Part shown: one piece after another, positions 42,015 through 51,654 of the stretch | Position numbering within the stretch: the first letter of the stretch is position 1 | How the letters are laid out: the number at the start of each line of letters is the position of its first letter | Source: Pseudorhodoferax sp. Leaf267 | GTDB lineage: Bacteria; Pseudomonadota; Gammaproteobacteria; Burkholderiales; Burkholderiaceae_C | Length of the DNA: 64,000 nucleotides | Assembly (NCBI RefSeq): GCF_001422405.1 | Contig: NZ_LMMV01000023.1 | Span: 249,156 to 313,155 of the forward strand | Direction of reading: 5' to 3' | Position numbers and translations under genes: made by a program | The notes under the pieces: model-generated | The model's database searches: none | What the model was told of the DNA's origin: nothing | What the model saw: the letters and a program-made list of their open reading frames with translations, nothing else

Positions 42015-43127
42015 CTAGAGCGTATGGCTGCGGTCGCCGTGCGTGAAGCCCAGCGCGTCCCAGGGCGCGACGCCCTTGGACAGCGCCAGCACCTTGAACA
42101 ACTCGCCCATCTCGTGCTCGGCGATCAGCCGGTGCGCCATGCTGCGCTGCGCAAGCTCGGCCGCCTCCATGCGCTGCACCAGGCCGCAGTTGATGAGGAA
42201 GCGCGCCTGGCTGGTGTAGCCCAGCACATCCCAGCCGGCGTCCTGCGCGGCCACGGCGATGCCGCTGAAGTCGACATGGGCCGTGATGTCCTTGGCGCCG
42301 ACGTCGGCCAGCGGATCGGCGTCGGCGCGGTGCGCCTGGTGGCACATCACGGTGCCGCCGCTGCGCTGTGGGTGGTAGTACTCGGCTTCGGGAAAGCCGT
42401 AGTCCAGCATCAAGGCGGCGCCGCGCACCACGTGGTCGGCCAGCGTCCGCACGAAGGCCTGGCCTTGCGCGTGGATCTCGGTCAGGTAGTCGTGCGGGCC
42501 GGAGATGGGTACGGGCGGGCGCAGGTCGGTCGGCCGGTCGTGCCAGGCGAAGCCGTCGCCGGCCAGCGCCACGCCGCGCTCGTGCCAGACGCCAGCGCGC
42601 CGCTGCAGCAGCTGGACCGGCATCGCGTCCAGCACCTCGTTGCCGACGACCACGCCATGGATCTGCGCGGGCAGGGCGTCGGCCCATTGCAGCTTGTGGG
42701 CATGGCGCTGCAGCGTAGCCTGCTGGCGCGCGCGCAGGCTGCCGGACAGGTCGACGATGGTGTAGCGGCGCACGGCGTCGCCGAGCTGCTCGAGCAGCTG
42801 CAAGGCCAGCGCACCCGTGCCGGCACCGAACTCCCAGACCTCGTCGGTGTCGGTTGCCCGCAAGGCCTCGCCGACCTGGGCGGCCAGCGTGCGGCCGAAC
42901 AACGGCGACAGCTCGGGCGCGGTCACGAAGTCGCTACCCAAGCCCGCGCCCGTGGGCATGGCGCCGAACTTCAGGCTGTCGTGCGCGTAGTAGCCCAGGC
43001 CCGGCGTGTACAGCGCCAGCGCCATGAAGCGGTCGAAGCCCAGCCATCCGCCAGCCTGGGCGATGGCCTGGGCGATGTGGGCTTGCAAAAGGGGGCTTCC
43101 AGTAGGATGCGCGTTCGTTTCGTGCAC
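42015..43127 (-). CDS. MidA-like class I SAM-dependent methyltransferase (DUF185)
   Basis: A 370-residue protein of the NDUFAF7/MidA family. The N-terminal arm has the family stretch G-F-D-R-F-M-A-L-A-L-Y-T-P-G-L-G-Y-Y; the SAM-binding motif is V-W-E-F-G-A-G-T-G-A-L-A (about 97-108), and V-V-G-N-E-V-L-D-A-M-P-V and the later L-M-L-D-Y-G-F segment complete the fold. The eukaryotic relative methylates an arginine in complex I, whereas the bacterial role is unclear. The start is the GTG at 43127, 18 bases from the divergent SDR start. Confidence 0.88.
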   Translation of the reverse strand: MHETNAHPTGSPLLQAHIAQAIAQAGGWLGFDRFMALALYTPGLGYYAHDSLKFGAMPTGAGLGSDFVTAPELSPLFGRTLAAQVGEALRATDTDEVWEFGAGTGALALQLLEQLGDAVRRYTIVDLSGSLRARQQATLQRHAHKLQWADALPAQIHGVVVGNEVLDAMPVQLLQRRAGVWHERGVALAGDGFAWHDRPTDLRPPVPISGPHDYLTEIHAQGQAFVRTLADHVVRGAALMLDYGFPEAEYYHPQRSGGTVMCHQAHRADADPLADVGAKDITAHVDFSGIAVAAQDAGWDVLGYTSQARFLINCGLVQRMEAAELAQRSMAHRLIAEHEMGELFKVLALSKGVAPWDALGFTHGDRSHTL

Positions 43128-43144
43128 CCCAGGATTCTGACCGA

Positions 43145-43945
43145 ATGACCACCGCTTCTTTGCCGCCCGTGCGCACGGTGCTCGTGACCGGCGCCGGCCG
43201 CCGGCTCGGCCGTGCAATTGCGCTGGACCTGGCGGCCGCGGGCTGGCAGGTCGCCGTGCATTACCGCAGCTCGCGCGACGAGGCCCTGCAGACCGTGGCC
43301 GACTGCGCAGCCGCAGCGCCCGGCCTGCGCCATGCGGCCTTCGGCTGCGACCTGGCCGACGAGGCCGCCACGCGCGCGCTGCTGCCGCAGGCCGCGCAGG
43401 CGCTGGGCGCGGTCGATGCGGTGGTGAACAACGCCTCGCTGTTCGAGCACGACAGCGTGGCCGATTTCGGCTATGACGCCATGGAGCGGCATTGGCGCAG
43501 CAACACCGGCGCGCCCATCGTGCTGGCCCAGCAACTGCATCAGCACCTGCTCGCGCGCGGCGCCGCGCCCATGGCCGGGGCCGTGGTGAACCTGCTCGAC
43601 CAGAAGCTGTGGAACCCGAACCCCGACTTCCTGAGCTACACCTTGTCCAAGGCCGCGCTGGAGGCCGCGACCACCGTGCTGGCGCAGGCGCTGGCGCCGC
43701 TGGTGCGCGTGGTCGGCGTGGCGCCGGGGCTGACCATGACCAGCCATCTGCTCAGCGACGCCGAATTCGCAGCGCGCCACCGGCTGTCGCCGCTGGGCCG
43801 CTCGTCCACGGCCGAGGACGTGGCTGCCAGCGTGCGCTTCGCGCTGGCGAACCGGTCCATCACCGGCACCACGCTGCTGGTGGACGGCGGCCAGCACCTG
43901 ATGAAGTTCGACCGAGATTTCTCGCTGATGCAGAACCCGACATGA
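43145..43945 (+). CDS. SDR family oxidoreductase, pteridine-reductase/FolM-like
   Basis: A 266-residue short-chain dehydrogenase. The NADP motif is V-T-G-A-G-R-R-L-G-R (about 14-23), with an Arg at the position typical of pteridine reductases (T-G-x-x-x-R-x-G). N-N-A-S-L-F follows, then a Y-T-L-S-K catalytic pair and a G-T-T-L-L-V-D-G-G-Q end. Its translationally coupled neighbour is dihydroneopterin aldolase, so a role in reducing a dihydropterin or folate is the best guess. The stop overlaps the folB start (ATGA). Confidence 0.85.
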   Translation: MTTASLPPVRTVLVTGAGRRLGRAIALDLAAAGWQVAVHYRSSRDEALQTVADCAAAAPGLRHAAFGCDLADEAATRALLPQAAQALGAVDAVVNNASLFEHDSVADFGYDAMERHWRSNTGAPIVLAQQLHQHLLARGAAPMAGAVVNLLDQKLWNPNPDFLSYTLSKAALEAATTVLAQALAPLVRVVGVAPGLTMTSHLLSDAEFAARHRLSPLGRSSTAEDVAASVRFALANRSITGTTLLVDGGQHLMKFDRDFSLMQNPT

Positions 43946-44313
43946 CCACTACCGCCGGCACCCAGACCCTGCACCTGACCGGGCTGCGCTTCGATGCCAA
44001 CCTGGGCATCCTGGACACGGAGCTGACCACGCCCCAGCCGATCCAGGTCGACGCCGAGCTGAACCTGGGCACCCAGCCGCTGCGCCCGCGCGACGACGAC
44101 ATCACCCACGTGCTGGACTACCGCAAGGTGCGCCAGATCATCATCGACGAGTGCACGGCCGAGCATGTGAACCTGCTGGAAAGCCTGATCGGCAAGCTGG
44201 CCCAGCGGCTGCTGCTGCTGCCCGGCGTGCTGGGGGTGCGCGTGCAGATCGCCAAGCTGGAGATCTTCGACGACTGCGAAGTGGCGATCCGGGTCGAGGC
44301 CGGCCAGTGGTGA
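43942..44313 (+). CDS. folB: Dihydroneopterin aldolase
   Basis: A 123-residue FolB. Typical features are [13 protein letters not shown] near the start, the V-L-D-Y-R-K-V-R helix and the [13 protein letters not shown] segment bearing the Glu that contacts the pterin, and V-A-I-R at the end. It splits dihydroneopterin to hydroxymethyl-dihydropterin and glycolaldehyde in folate synthesis. It overlaps the pteridine-reductase-like gene by four bases and lies 73 bases before ttcA. Confidence 0.93.
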   Translation: MTTTAGTQTLHLTGLRFDANLGILDTELTTPQPIQVDAELNLGTQPLRPRDDDITHVLDYRKVRQIIIDECTAEHVNLLESLIGKLAQRLLLLPGVLGVRVQIAKLEIFDDCEVAIRVEAGQW

Positions 44314-44386
44314 GCTGCTGAAAAGCCCCGCGCGGCGCCCCCATGCCGGCTTGGCGGAAAATCCCGCTCTTGCCCCAAGGATCTGT

Positions 44387-45319
44387 ATGACTGCCGCCTG
44401 GACTGAAGACGCCCCCGCCACCGCCGTTCCCTCGCCTGTCGGCGATAGCTTCAAGATCGAACGCGAAACCCACAAGCTGGAAAAGCGCCTGTGCCGTCTC
44501 ATGGGCCAGGCCATCGTGGACTACAACATGGTGGAGCAGGGCGACAAGGTCATGGTCTGCATGTCCGGCGGCAAGGACAGCTATGCCATGCTGGACATCC
44601 TGCTCAAGCTGCGCGCGCGCGCGCCCATCAGCTTCGACATCGTCGCGGTCAACCTGGACCAGAAGCAGCCCGGCTTTCCCGAGCATGTGCTGCCCGAGTA
44701 CCTGCGCAGCACGGGCGTGCCCTTCCACATCGAGGAGCAGGACACCTACAGCATCGTCAAGCGCGTGATCCCCGAGGGCAAGACCACCTGCGGCCTGTGC
44801 AGCCGGCTGCGGCGCGGCATTCTGTACCGCGTGGCCGACGAGCTCGGCGCCACCAAGATCGCGCTTGGCCACCACCGCGACGACATCCTGCAGACGCTGC
44901 TGCTCAACATGTTCTTCGCCGCCAAGCTCAAGAGCATGCCCCCCAAGCTGGTGAGCGACGACGGGCGCCACATCGTGATCCGCCCGCTGGCCTATGTGCC
45001 CGAGCGCGACCTCGTCCGCTGGGCCGCGCACCGCGCGTTCCCCATCATCCCGTGCACGCTGTGCGGCAGCCAGGAGAACCTGCAGCGCAAGCAGGTCGCG
45101 TCCATGCTGCAGGAGTGGGAGAAGAAGCACCCGGGCCGCGTGGAAAACATGTTCACGGCTTTGCAGAATGTCGTGCCGTCGCACCTGCTGGACGGAACCC
45201 GTTACGACTTCAAGGGTCTGAAGACCACGGGGGTGCCCGATCCCGACGGCGACAAGGCGTTCGACGCCGAGGACATCGCGGCCCCTGTCGCACCGCTGAT
45301 GCAGATCGTCCGGCTCTGA
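44387..45319 (+). CDS. ttcA: tRNA 2-thiocytidine(32) synthetase TtcA
   Basis: A 310-residue TtcA. The PP-loop is S-G-G-K-D-S (60-65), and Cys135-x-x-Cys138 (T-C-G-L-C-S) with a later Cys in P-C-T-L-C-G-S bind the iron-sulphur cluster. H-H-R-D-D and the L-K-S-M-P-P-K-L segment are also typical. It thiolates C32 of certain tRNAs using ATP. The ATG at 44387 follows CCAAGGATCTGT and is preceded in frame by another Met at 44351 without a ribosome site. Confidence 0.95.
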   Translation: MTAAWTEDAPATAVPSPVGDSFKIERETHKLEKRLCRLMGQAIVDYNMVEQGDKVMVCMSGGKDSYAMLDILLKLRARAPISFDIVAVNLDQKQPGFPEHVLPEYLRSTGVPFHIEEQDTYSIVKRVIPEGKTTCGLCSRLRRGILYRVADELGATKIALGHHRDDILQTLLLNMFFAAKLKSMPPKLVSDDGRHIVIRPLAYVPERDLVRWAAHRAFPIIPCTLCGSQENLQRKQVASMLQEWEKKHPGRVENMFTALQNVVPSHLLDGTRYDFKGLKTTGVPDPDGDKAFDAEDIAAPVAPLMQIVRL

Positions 45320-45350
45320 GCCGCAGCGGTGCCTTTTGAGGAAGGTTGCC

Positions 45351-46001
45351 ATGCGGATTGAGATGCGGATTTCCACCCTCGCGGCCATGGCTGCAGCCGT
45401 GCTGCTGTCGGGCTGTGCGACCAGTTACGTCGTCGACAACCAGGTGCAGACCTTCTCGGCCCTGCAGACCGTGCCGACGCCGGCCACCTACCGGTTCGAG
45501 CGGCTGCCGTCGCAGCAATCGGCGCCGGGCGGGCAGGCGCGGCTCGAAGCCGCGGCCGAGCCGGCGCTGGCCAAGGCCGGCATGGTGCGCAACGACGGTG
45601 CTGCCCGTTACAGCGTGTTGATCGACAGCACCGTGCTCAGCAGCACGCAGGTCGTCGACCCGTGGATGTACAGCCGCTTCGGCCCCTGGGGTCCCTACGG
45701 CCGGCGCTTCTACGGCGGGGGCTTCTACGGTGGCGGTTTCTACGGCGGGGCCTGGGGGCCGGCCTGGGGCTACCGCTACGACATGTGGGACCGCAGCTAT
45801 GCGCAGCGCGAAGTCAGCGTGATCATCCGCAACCTGGCCAACCAGGAGGTCGTCTACGAGACGCGCGCCGTGCACGAGTCGCGCTGGCCTGACGACCCGG
45901 CTCTGCTCGCGCCCATGTTCGACGCGGCGCTCAGCAGCTTTCCGCAGCCGCCGGCCGGTGTGCGGCGCGTGAACATCGAGCTGCCCAAGGCGCAGCAGTA
46001 G
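45351..46001 (+). CDS. DUF4136 domain lipoprotein
   Basis: The 216-residue protein has a lipobox L-S-G-C at 19-22 after a basic start, so it is exported and lipid-modified. The body is DUF4136-like (Y-R-F-E-R-L-P-S-Q-Q; a V-L-I-D-S-T-V-L strand), with a glycine/tyrosine-rich loop of repeated Y-G-G-G-F near residues 120-140, then V-S-V-I-I-R-N-L and E-V-V-Y-E-T-R. The function is unknown, and an envelope role is inferred. It has a strong GAGGAAGG site before the ATG at 45351 and converges on the oxygenase gene. Confidence 0.87.
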   Translation: MRIEMRISTLAAMAAAVLLSGCATSYVVDNQVQTFSALQTVPTPATYRFERLPSQQSAPGGQARLEAAAEPALAKAGMVRNDGAARYSVLIDSTVLSSTQVVDPWMYSRFGPWGPYGRRFYGGGFYGGGFYGGAWGPAWGYRYDMWDRSYAQREVSVIIRNLANQEVVYETRAVHESRWPDDPALLAPMFDAALSSFPQPPAGVRRVNIELPKAQQ

Positions 46002-46004
46002 GGC

Positions 46005-46919
46005 TCAACGCGCGTAGGTCGCGGCGAAGCGCTGCTGCAGGTAGGCCGCCGCCGTGACCGGCGCATGCCGCGGCGCCTCGCCGGCCGGCACGCAGCTCGG
46101 GATCGCGCTGACCAGCGCCTCCGGGTTCGGGTCCAGGAAGAACGCGATCGAATAACGCTCCTGCATGGGCGCCAGCACGCGGTGCGGCGTGGAAACGTAC
46201 ACGTCGTTGGACCAGCGCATCAAACAGTCGCCGATGTTGCAGATGAAGCCTCCCGGCACGGCCGGCGCGTCGATCCATTGCCCATCGCGCCGGCGCACCT
46301 GCAGGCCGGCCACGCCGTCCGTGGCCAGCAGCGTCACGTTGCCGTAGTCCGTGTGGGCGCCGGCACCCGCCTGGCCGGCAGGCGCGTCGGTGCCAAAACG
46401 CACGGGGTAGTGCAGCAGGCGCAGCGCAGCCTGGGGCCGGTCCAGCTTGTCGTCGAAGAAGGTCTCGGGCAGGCCCAGGTCCAGAGCAAACGCGCGGTGC
46501 AGCCGCTGGCCGACCGCCAGCACGGCGTCGAAATACGCCTGCGCCGGCGCGCGCCAGCCGGCGATCGGCGGCCAGATGTTGGGCGGGCGCTCGGCCTCGT
46601 CGGTCCAGATCAGGTTGTAGGCTTCCTTGAGGTCGGGCGCCGTGGTCTCGTCCAGCGCTTCGACGCCCAGGCCCACATAGCCGCGGTTGTGGCCGTGCCG
46701 CGCGATGGCCAGGTCGCGCTTGGCCGCGGCCGGCAATGCGAACAAGGCGTGCGCAGCGGCGAAGGCGCCGGCCATGCAGGCGGCCGGCACGCCGTGGCCC
46801 GTGATGGCGAAGAAGCCGGTGCCGCGGCAGGCTTGGCCGATCTGTTGCGCGACAGCCTGGCGCGCCGGCAGGTCCTCGCTGGCCAGGGCCGAGATGTTGA
46901 TGCGGGGGATGCTGTCCAT
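46005..46919 (-). CDS. 2-oxoglutarate/Fe(II) oxygenase, isopenicillin N synthase-like
   Basis: A 304-residue 2OG oxygenase with iron ligands His189, Asp191 (A-H-T-D-Y-G-N) and His246 (T-P-H-R-V), and the 2-oxoglutarate site Arg255-x-Ser257. The N-terminus has the IPNS-family G-F-F-A-I-T-G-H-G-V-P. It is the last gene of the minus-strand operon that starts at 51635, so it may hydroxylate a side-chain or free substrate of that pathway. Start choice is uncertain between 46919 and 46931 (both ATG), the latter with a GGGG stretch before it. Confidence 0.85.
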   Translation of the reverse strand: MDSIPRINISALASEDLPARQAVAQQIGQACRGTGFFAITGHGVPAACMAGAFAAAHALFALPAAAKRDLAIARHGHNRGYVGLGVEALDETTAPDLKEAYNLIWTDEAERPPNIWPPIAGWRAPAQAYFDAVLAVGQRLHRAFALDLGLPETFFDDKLDRPQAALRLLHYPVRFGTDAPAGQAGAGAHTDYGNVTLLATDGVAGLQVRRRDGQWIDAPAVPGGFICNIGDCLMRWSNDVYVSTPHRVLAPMQERYSIAFFLDPNPEALVSAIPSCVPAGEAPRHAPVTAAAYLQQRFAATYAR

Positions 46920-46944
46920 GTGGGCAAGCATAGCCCCGTGCAAC

Positions 46945-48132
46945 TCAGTGCATGGCCTCGTACAAGGTCACGACGCAGGCCCCGCCCAGGCCCAGGTTGT
47001 GCGCCAGCGCGAGCCGCGCGCGCTCCACCTGGCGCGCCTCGGCCGTGCCGCGCAGCTGGTGCGTGAGCTCGTAGCACTGGGCCAGGCCGGTCGCGCCCAG
47101 CGGGTGGCCCTTGGACAGCAGGCCGCCCGAGGGGTTGGTCACCACGCGCCCGCCATAGGTGTTGTCGCCGGCCGCGATGAAGGCCGCAGCTTTGCCTTCG
47201 CCGCACAGGCCCAGCGCCTCGTAGCTGATGAGCTCGTTGTGCGCGAAGCAATCGTGCAGTTCCACCGCGTCCAGGTCGTGCGGGCCGACGCCCGCCTGCT
47301 CGTACACCATCTGCGCCGCCTCGCGGCTCATGCCGTAGCCTACGACCTGCATCATGTCGCCGCTGGTCAAGGCCTCGGGCCGGTCGGTGGTCATGGCCTG
47401 CGCGCGGATGCGCACCGCGCGCGACAGGCCGTGGCACTTGGCGTAGCCCTCGGACACCAGCAGCGCAGCCGCCGCGCCGCAGGTGGGCGGGCAGGCCATG
47501 AGCCGCGTCATGACCTCGGGCCACAGCACGGGCGCTGCCATCACGTCTCCGGTCGTGAGCTCCTTGCGCAGCAACGCCAGCGGGTTCTGGGCCGCGTGCC
47601 GGCTGGCCTTGGCGCGGATGGCGGCAAAGGCCTGCAACGGCGTGCCGTGCTTGCGCATGTGGGCCAGGCCGGCGCCGCCGAAGTAGCGCAGCGCCAGCGG
47701 CAGCTCGGCCATGCCGACCAGCGCATCGGCTTGGCGGTCGAAGTCCTCGAACGGGCTGGGCCGGTCGTCGAACACCACGCCCAGGGCGCCCGGCAACATG
47801 TGCTCGAAGCCCAGCACCAGCGCGCATTCCACTGCGCCGCTGGCAATCGCCTGGCGCGCGAGGAACAGCGCCGTGGAGCCGGTGGCGCAGTTGTTGTTGA
47901 CGTTGAAGATCGGAATGCCGTGCATGCCCAGCCGGTACAGTGCCTTCTGGCCGCTGGTGGAGTCGCCGTAGACATAGCCGGCGTAGGCCTGCTGCACATG
48001 GTCGTAGCCGATGCCGGCATCGGCCAGCGCGTCGCGCGCGGCCTGCTCGGCCATCACGGGGTAGGGCGCGTTGGCGCCGGGCTTGACGAAGGGCACCATG
48101 CCCACGCCTGCCACGTACACGTCGTTTGTCAT
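46945..48132 (-). CDS. Thiolase, SCP2/lipid-transfer type acetyl-CoA acetyltransferase
   Basis: A 395-residue thiolase of the type that differs from FadA: nucleophile Cys82 in N-N-N-C-A-T-G-S, followed by the long C-A-L-V-L-G-F-E-H-M segment, and E-L-H-D-C-F-A-H-N-E, then G-H-P-L-G-A-T-G. The family acts on branched, steroid or bile-acid CoA esters, or as ketothiolase partners for DUF35 proteins (none seen nearby). Its stop is 26 bases from the oxygenase start, and its start overlaps the ligase stop. Confidence 0.87.
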   Translation of the reverse strand: MTNDVYVAGVGMVPFVKPGANAPYPVMAEQAARDALADAGIGYDHVQQAYAGYVYGDSTSGQKALYRLGMHGIPIFNVNNNCATGSTALFLARQAIASGAVECALVLGFEHMLPGALGVVFDDRPSPFEDFDRQADALVGMAELPLALRYFGGAGLAHMRKHGTPLQAFAAIRAKASRHAAQNPLALLRKELTTGDVMAAPVLWPEVMTRLMACPPTCGAAAALLVSEGYAKCHGLSRAVRIRAQAMTTDRPEALTSGDMMQVVGYGMSREAAQMVYEQAGVGPHDLDAVELHDCFAHNELISYEALGLCGEGKAAAFIAAGDNTYGGRVVTNPSGGLLSKGHPLGATGLAQCYELTHQLRGTAEARQVERARLALAHNLGLGGACVVTLYEAMH

Positions 48133-49670
48133 GGTGTCTGGCGCGCCAGCAGGGTGGCGCGCACCTCCTTCTTGAGCACCTTGCCCACCTTGGAGCGCGG
48201 CAGGTCGGGCCAGACTTCGACCTGCTTGGGCGCCTTCACGCTGCCCAGCCGCGCCTTCACGAAGGCCTGCGCGTCCTCGGGGCTCAGCGACTGGCCGGGC
48301 GCGAGCTGCAGTACGGCCACCACGCGCTCGCCCCATTTGTCGTCGGGCAGGCCGATCACGGCGCTGTCCTGGATGGCAGGGTGCTGCAGCAGCGCCTGTT
48401 CGACCTCGGCCGAGTACACGTTGAAGCCGCCGCTGATGATCATGTCCTTGGCGCGGTCGACGATGTACAAATACCCGTCCGGCGACAGCCGGCCGATGTC
48501 GCCCGTGTGGTGCCAGCCATGCTGGCCGACCTCGGCCGTGGCATCGGGGTTCTTGTAGTAGCCCATCATGACCAGCGAGCCGCGCACGACGATCTCGCCC
48601 ACCTCGCCGTTCGCAAGCAGCCGGCCTTCGCCGTCCATGATGCCGACCTGCACCAGGGGGCCGGGCTTGCCGGCGGACGACAGCCGCTCGCGCGCCACCG
48701 AGCCGTCGGCATGGAAATGGTCGCGCGGCGCCATCATCGAGACCATCATCGGCGCCTCGGTCTGCCCGAAGAGTTGCGCCATCACGGGGCCGATGCGCTG
48801 CAGGGCTTCTTCCAGCCGCGCCGCCGACATGGGCGCCGCGCCGTACCAGAAGCACTGCAGCGAATCGCGCGGCGTGCTGTCCAGCGCCGGGTGCTGCAGC
48901 AGCATGTAGATCAGCGTGGGCGGCAGGAAGGTGTGGGTCACGCGGTACTGTGCGACGGCCCGCAGGAAGGCGTCCAGGTCGGGCTTGGGCAGGATGACCA
49001 CGCGCCCGCCCAGCGCCATGATGGGCAGGCACAGCACGCCGGCCGCATGGGTGAGCGGTGCCAGCGCCAGGTAGGTGGGCCGGCCGTCGAAGGGGTAGCC
49101 CATCAGCGTCAGCGCCGTCATGGCCTCCAGGTTGCGGCCCGACAGCATCACGCCCTTGGGCTGGCCCGTGGTGCCGCCAGTGCCGGGCAGCATCACGAGG
49201 TCGCCGGCCGGCGCCACGTGCAGCGGCGCATCGCTCGTGCCCTCCAGCCAGTCGGCCAGCGAGGGCGCGAAGTCCAGGCGCTTGTCGATGCACACCAGCG
49301 CCTTCAAACCCGGCAATTCGGCGCGCATGGCCTGCACCATGGGCGCGTAGTTGCTGTGGAACAGCAGCGCCACGCAATCGAAGTTCTGCAGCACCCAGAG
49401 GTTTTCCGACGTCTCGTTGCGCGGGTTGATCGGGCACCAGACTGCGGCCGCACGCGAGATGCCGAACACGCAGCCAAAGGCCGTCGCGTCGTTGCTGGAC
49501 AGCACGGCCACCTTCTCGCCCGGCGCCACGCCGGCCCGCTGCAGGCCACGGCCGACCTTGTGGCTCAGGCGCTGGACCTGGGCGTAGCTCCAGTCCTGCC
49601 CGTTCATCGTGAAGCAGGGCGCGTCCGCACCCAGTTGGGCGCCCTTGTCGAGGTAGTCGACGAGCTGCAT
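48129..49670 (-). CDS. AMP-dependent acyl-CoA synthetase/ligase
   Basis: A 513-residue ANL-superfamily ligase. The AMP-binding motif is T-G-G-T-T-G-Q-P-K-G-V-M-L-S (about 166-179), then Y-G-A-A-P-M, F-G-Q-T-E-A-P-M, and the hinge region T-G-D-I-G-R-L-S-P-D-G-Y-L-Y-I-V-D-R-A-K-D, with a C-terminal lysine in a K-A-P-K-Q-V segment. It activates an unknown carboxylic acid to acyl-AMP and then to acyl-CoA. It is translationally coupled to the thiolase. Confidence 0.92.
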   Translation of the reverse strand: MQLVDYLDKGAQLGADAPCFTMNGQDWSYAQVQRLSHKVGRGLQRAGVAPGEKVAVLSSNDATAFGCVFGISRAAAVWCPINPRNETSENLWVLQNFDCVALLFHSNYAPMVQAMRAELPGLKALVCIDKRLDFAPSLADWLEGTSDAPLHVAPAGDLVMLPGTGGTTGQPKGVMLSGRNLEAMTALTLMGYPFDGRPTYLALAPLTHAAGVLCLPIMALGGRVVILPKPDLDAFLRAVAQYRVTHTFLPPTLIYMLLQHPALDSTPRDSLQCFWYGAAPMSAARLEEALQRIGPVMAQLFGQTEAPMMVSMMAPRDHFHADGSVARERLSSAGKPGPLVQVGIMDGEGRLLANGEVGEIVVRGSLVMMGYYKNPDATAEVGQHGWHHTGDIGRLSPDGYLYIVDRAKDMIISGGFNVYSAEVEQALLQHPAIQDSAVIGLPDDKWGERVVAVLQLAPGQSLSPEDAQAFVKARLGSVKAPKQVEVWPDLPRSKVGKVLKKEVRATLLARQTP

Positions 49671-49677
49671 GCGGGCC

Positions 49678-50811
49678 TCAGACGTGGACCGTCATGATCG
49701 GCGGCTGCACCAGCCCGAAGCTGCGCAGCGCGCCCAGCAGCTCGTGGTGGCCAAAGGCCTGGCAGCCCGACGCGAAGCCCACGCGCTTGGGCGGCTGCTG
49801 CAGCAACCATGACGCGGCGAAAGCCTGCAGCAGCCCGGTCTGCTTGTAGTTGCAGTTGCCGTAGATCACGCAGTGCGCGCGGCCCAGCGGCCCGCTGGCG
49901 TGCACGGAGTCGACCGACTTGTTGATGCGCGGGTTCTCGCGCGGCGGCATGGTGTTCATGACGCCGGCTGCGGTCTTCGACAGTGCGGCGTAGCGGTCCT
50001 CTGCGTTCATGCCTTCGGTGGCCTTCAGCGCGGCCTCGACGATCTTGGGCACGCCCAGCATCAGCGGCTTGTTGAACACGCCACCCAGCACCTTCACGTT
50101 GGCCACGCGCGGATCGCGCTTGAACCACACTGGGTGCGAAGTGCCGCCCCAAGGCAGGGCCAGCGCCATCTCGTGCTGGCCGGGGATGGCCAGCTGGTAC
50201 AGGCCGGCATCGGGCTGCCATTCGACGTACTGGTTCTGCTGGAGGTGGAAGGCCTTGGAGGTGGCGGCGTTGACCAGGATGGTCTGCGTGGACGCGATGG
50301 TCGGGCTGCCACCCCAGAAGACCGCAATATCCAGCGTGTCCAGGCCCGGCGTTTCCAGGCACAGCTGGGCCGCGATCTCGCCCGTGGTGTACATCTGCGC
50401 CAGGCCGGGCGACAGCAGCAGGCCGGCCTTGGCGAACCGGGCGCCGAACTCCTGGTCGAGCGTGATCAGCCAGTCCTGCTCGCCGGTGGTGTCGGTGTAG
50501 TGGCAGCCGGCGGCCAGGCAGGCCTGCACGACCTCGGGGCCGAACTTGGCGAACGGGCCGACCGTGTTCAGCACCACGGAGGCGCCCTTGAACAGCGCCG
50601 TGAGCGCCTCGGTGTCGTGCGCAACCTCGACGATTTCGTAGTCCGCCGTCTCGATGCCTGGCACGAACGATCGCATCGCCTCGTCCAGCTTGTCCTGGCT
50701 GCGGCCGGCGGCGATGAAGGACAGGCCCAGCTCGCGCAGGTACTCGCAGATCAGCCGGCCGGTGTAGCCGCTCGCGCCGTAGACGATGACGGGCTTCTTG
50801 GTGTTGCTCAT
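49678..50811 (-). CDS. Saccharopine dehydrogenase family protein
   Basis: The 377-residue protein has an N-terminal Rossmann motif P-V-I-V-Y-G-A-S-G-Y-T-G-R-L (about 7-20) characteristic of the saccharopine dehydrogenase-like/trans-enoyl reductase group, followed by V-V-L-N-T-V-G-P-F and G-C-H-Y-T-D-T-T-G-E. In other bacteria such proteins act as oxidoreductases on acyl or lipid substrates; true saccharopine activity is unlikely in this setting. The ribosome site is AAGGAA. It lies 20 bases after the SDR gene and 7 before the ligase. Confidence 0.82.
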   Translation of the reverse strand: MSNTKKPVIVYGASGYTGRLICEYLRELGLSFIAAGRSQDKLDEAMRSFVPGIETADYEIVEVAHDTEALTALFKGASVVLNTVGPFAKFGPEVVQACLAAGCHYTDTTGEQDWLITLDQEFGARFAKAGLLLSPGLAQMYTTGEIAAQLCLETPGLDTLDIAVFWGGSPTIASTQTILVNAATSKAFHLQQNQYVEWQPDAGLYQLAIPGQHEMALALPWGGTSHPVWFKRDPRVANVKVLGGVFNKPLMLGVPKIVEAALKATEGMNAEDRYAALSKTAAGVMNTMPPRENPRINKSVDSVHASGPLGRAHCVIYGNCNYKQTGLLQAFAASWLLQQPPKRVGFASGCQAFGHHELLGALRSFGLVQPPIMTVHV

Positions 50812-50831
50812 ATTGGTTCCTTGGGAAAGGT

Positions 50832-51635
50832 CTACATGCCCATGCCGCCATCGACCGGCAGGCCGATGCCGGTGATGAAGCGCGAGGCGTCCGAACACAG
50901 AAAGACCACGGCGTCGGCCATGTCGGCCACTTCACCCAGGCGGCCCAGCGGGGTCTGGTCGACGATGGCACCGATGGCGCCCTCGACGGAGGGGAACAGC
51001 CCGGCCGCCACGACGTCGGCCGCCAGCTTGGCGCCCATCTGCGTGGGCACCAGGCCGGGGTAGACGCAGTTCACGCGCACGCCGTAGCCCAGCTTGCCGG
51101 CCTCCATGGCGGCCACGCGCGTGGCGCGGTCCACGGCCGACTTGGTGGCCGAGTAGCCCGCGATCGCCGGGAACGCGATGGTGGCGGCGACCGACGCGAT
51201 GTTGACGATGGCGCCGCCCTTGCCGGCTTCACCGCCCGGGCGCATGGCGTGGAACGCGTGCTTCATGCCGATCAGCGTGCCGACCACGTTCACGTCGAAC
51301 ATCCTGCGCAGGCTGTCGGCCTGGACATCGGCGATGAGCGAGGTGATCTCGATGCCGGCGTTGTTGACGAGGATGTCGAAGCCGCCGAGCTCGGCCACCG
51401 TGGCCTGCACCGCGTGCGCCCAGTCGGCCTCCTGCGTCACGTCCATGTGCACGAAGCCGGCCTTGCCGCCGGCTGCGCTGATGCTGCCGGCCATGTCGCG
51501 GCCGGGGCCGTCTTGCAGGTCGCCGATCATCACGGCCGCGCCGGCCCTGGCCAGCGCCTGCGCCATGCCCGCCCCCAGGCCTTGCGCACCGCCCGTGACC
51601 AGGGCGCGGCGGCCCTGCAGGTTGTAGCTCGTCAT
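50832..51635 (-). CDS. SDR family NAD(P)-dependent oxidoreductase
   Basis: A 267-residue classical SDR: cofactor motif T-G-G-A-Q-G-L-G (15-22), N-N-A-G in L-V-N-N-A-G-I-E-I, Ser near S-V-A-A-T, and Y-S-A-T-K for the catalytic pair, ending with V-D-G-G-M-G-M. It is probably a 3-hydroxyacyl-CoA or alcohol dehydrogenase. It is the first gene of the operon that runs left to the oxygenase and has an AAGGAG site. It is divergent from the TetR gene across a clear inverted repeat. Confidence 0.92.
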   Translation of the reverse strand: MTSYNLQGRRALVTGGAQGLGAGMAQALARAGAAVMIGDLQDGPGRDMAGSISAAGGKAGFVHMDVTQEADWAHAVQATVAELGGFDILVNNAGIEITSLIADVQADSLRRMFDVNVVGTLIGMKHAFHAMRPGGEAGKGGAIVNIASVAATIAFPAIAGYSATKSAVDRATRVAAMEAGKLGYGVRVNCVYPGLVPTQMGAKLAADVVAAGLFPSVEGAIGAIVDQTPLGRLGEVADMADAVVFLCSDASRFITGIGLPVDGGMGM

Positions 51636-51654
51636 CTCGTCTCCTTCTTGTCTT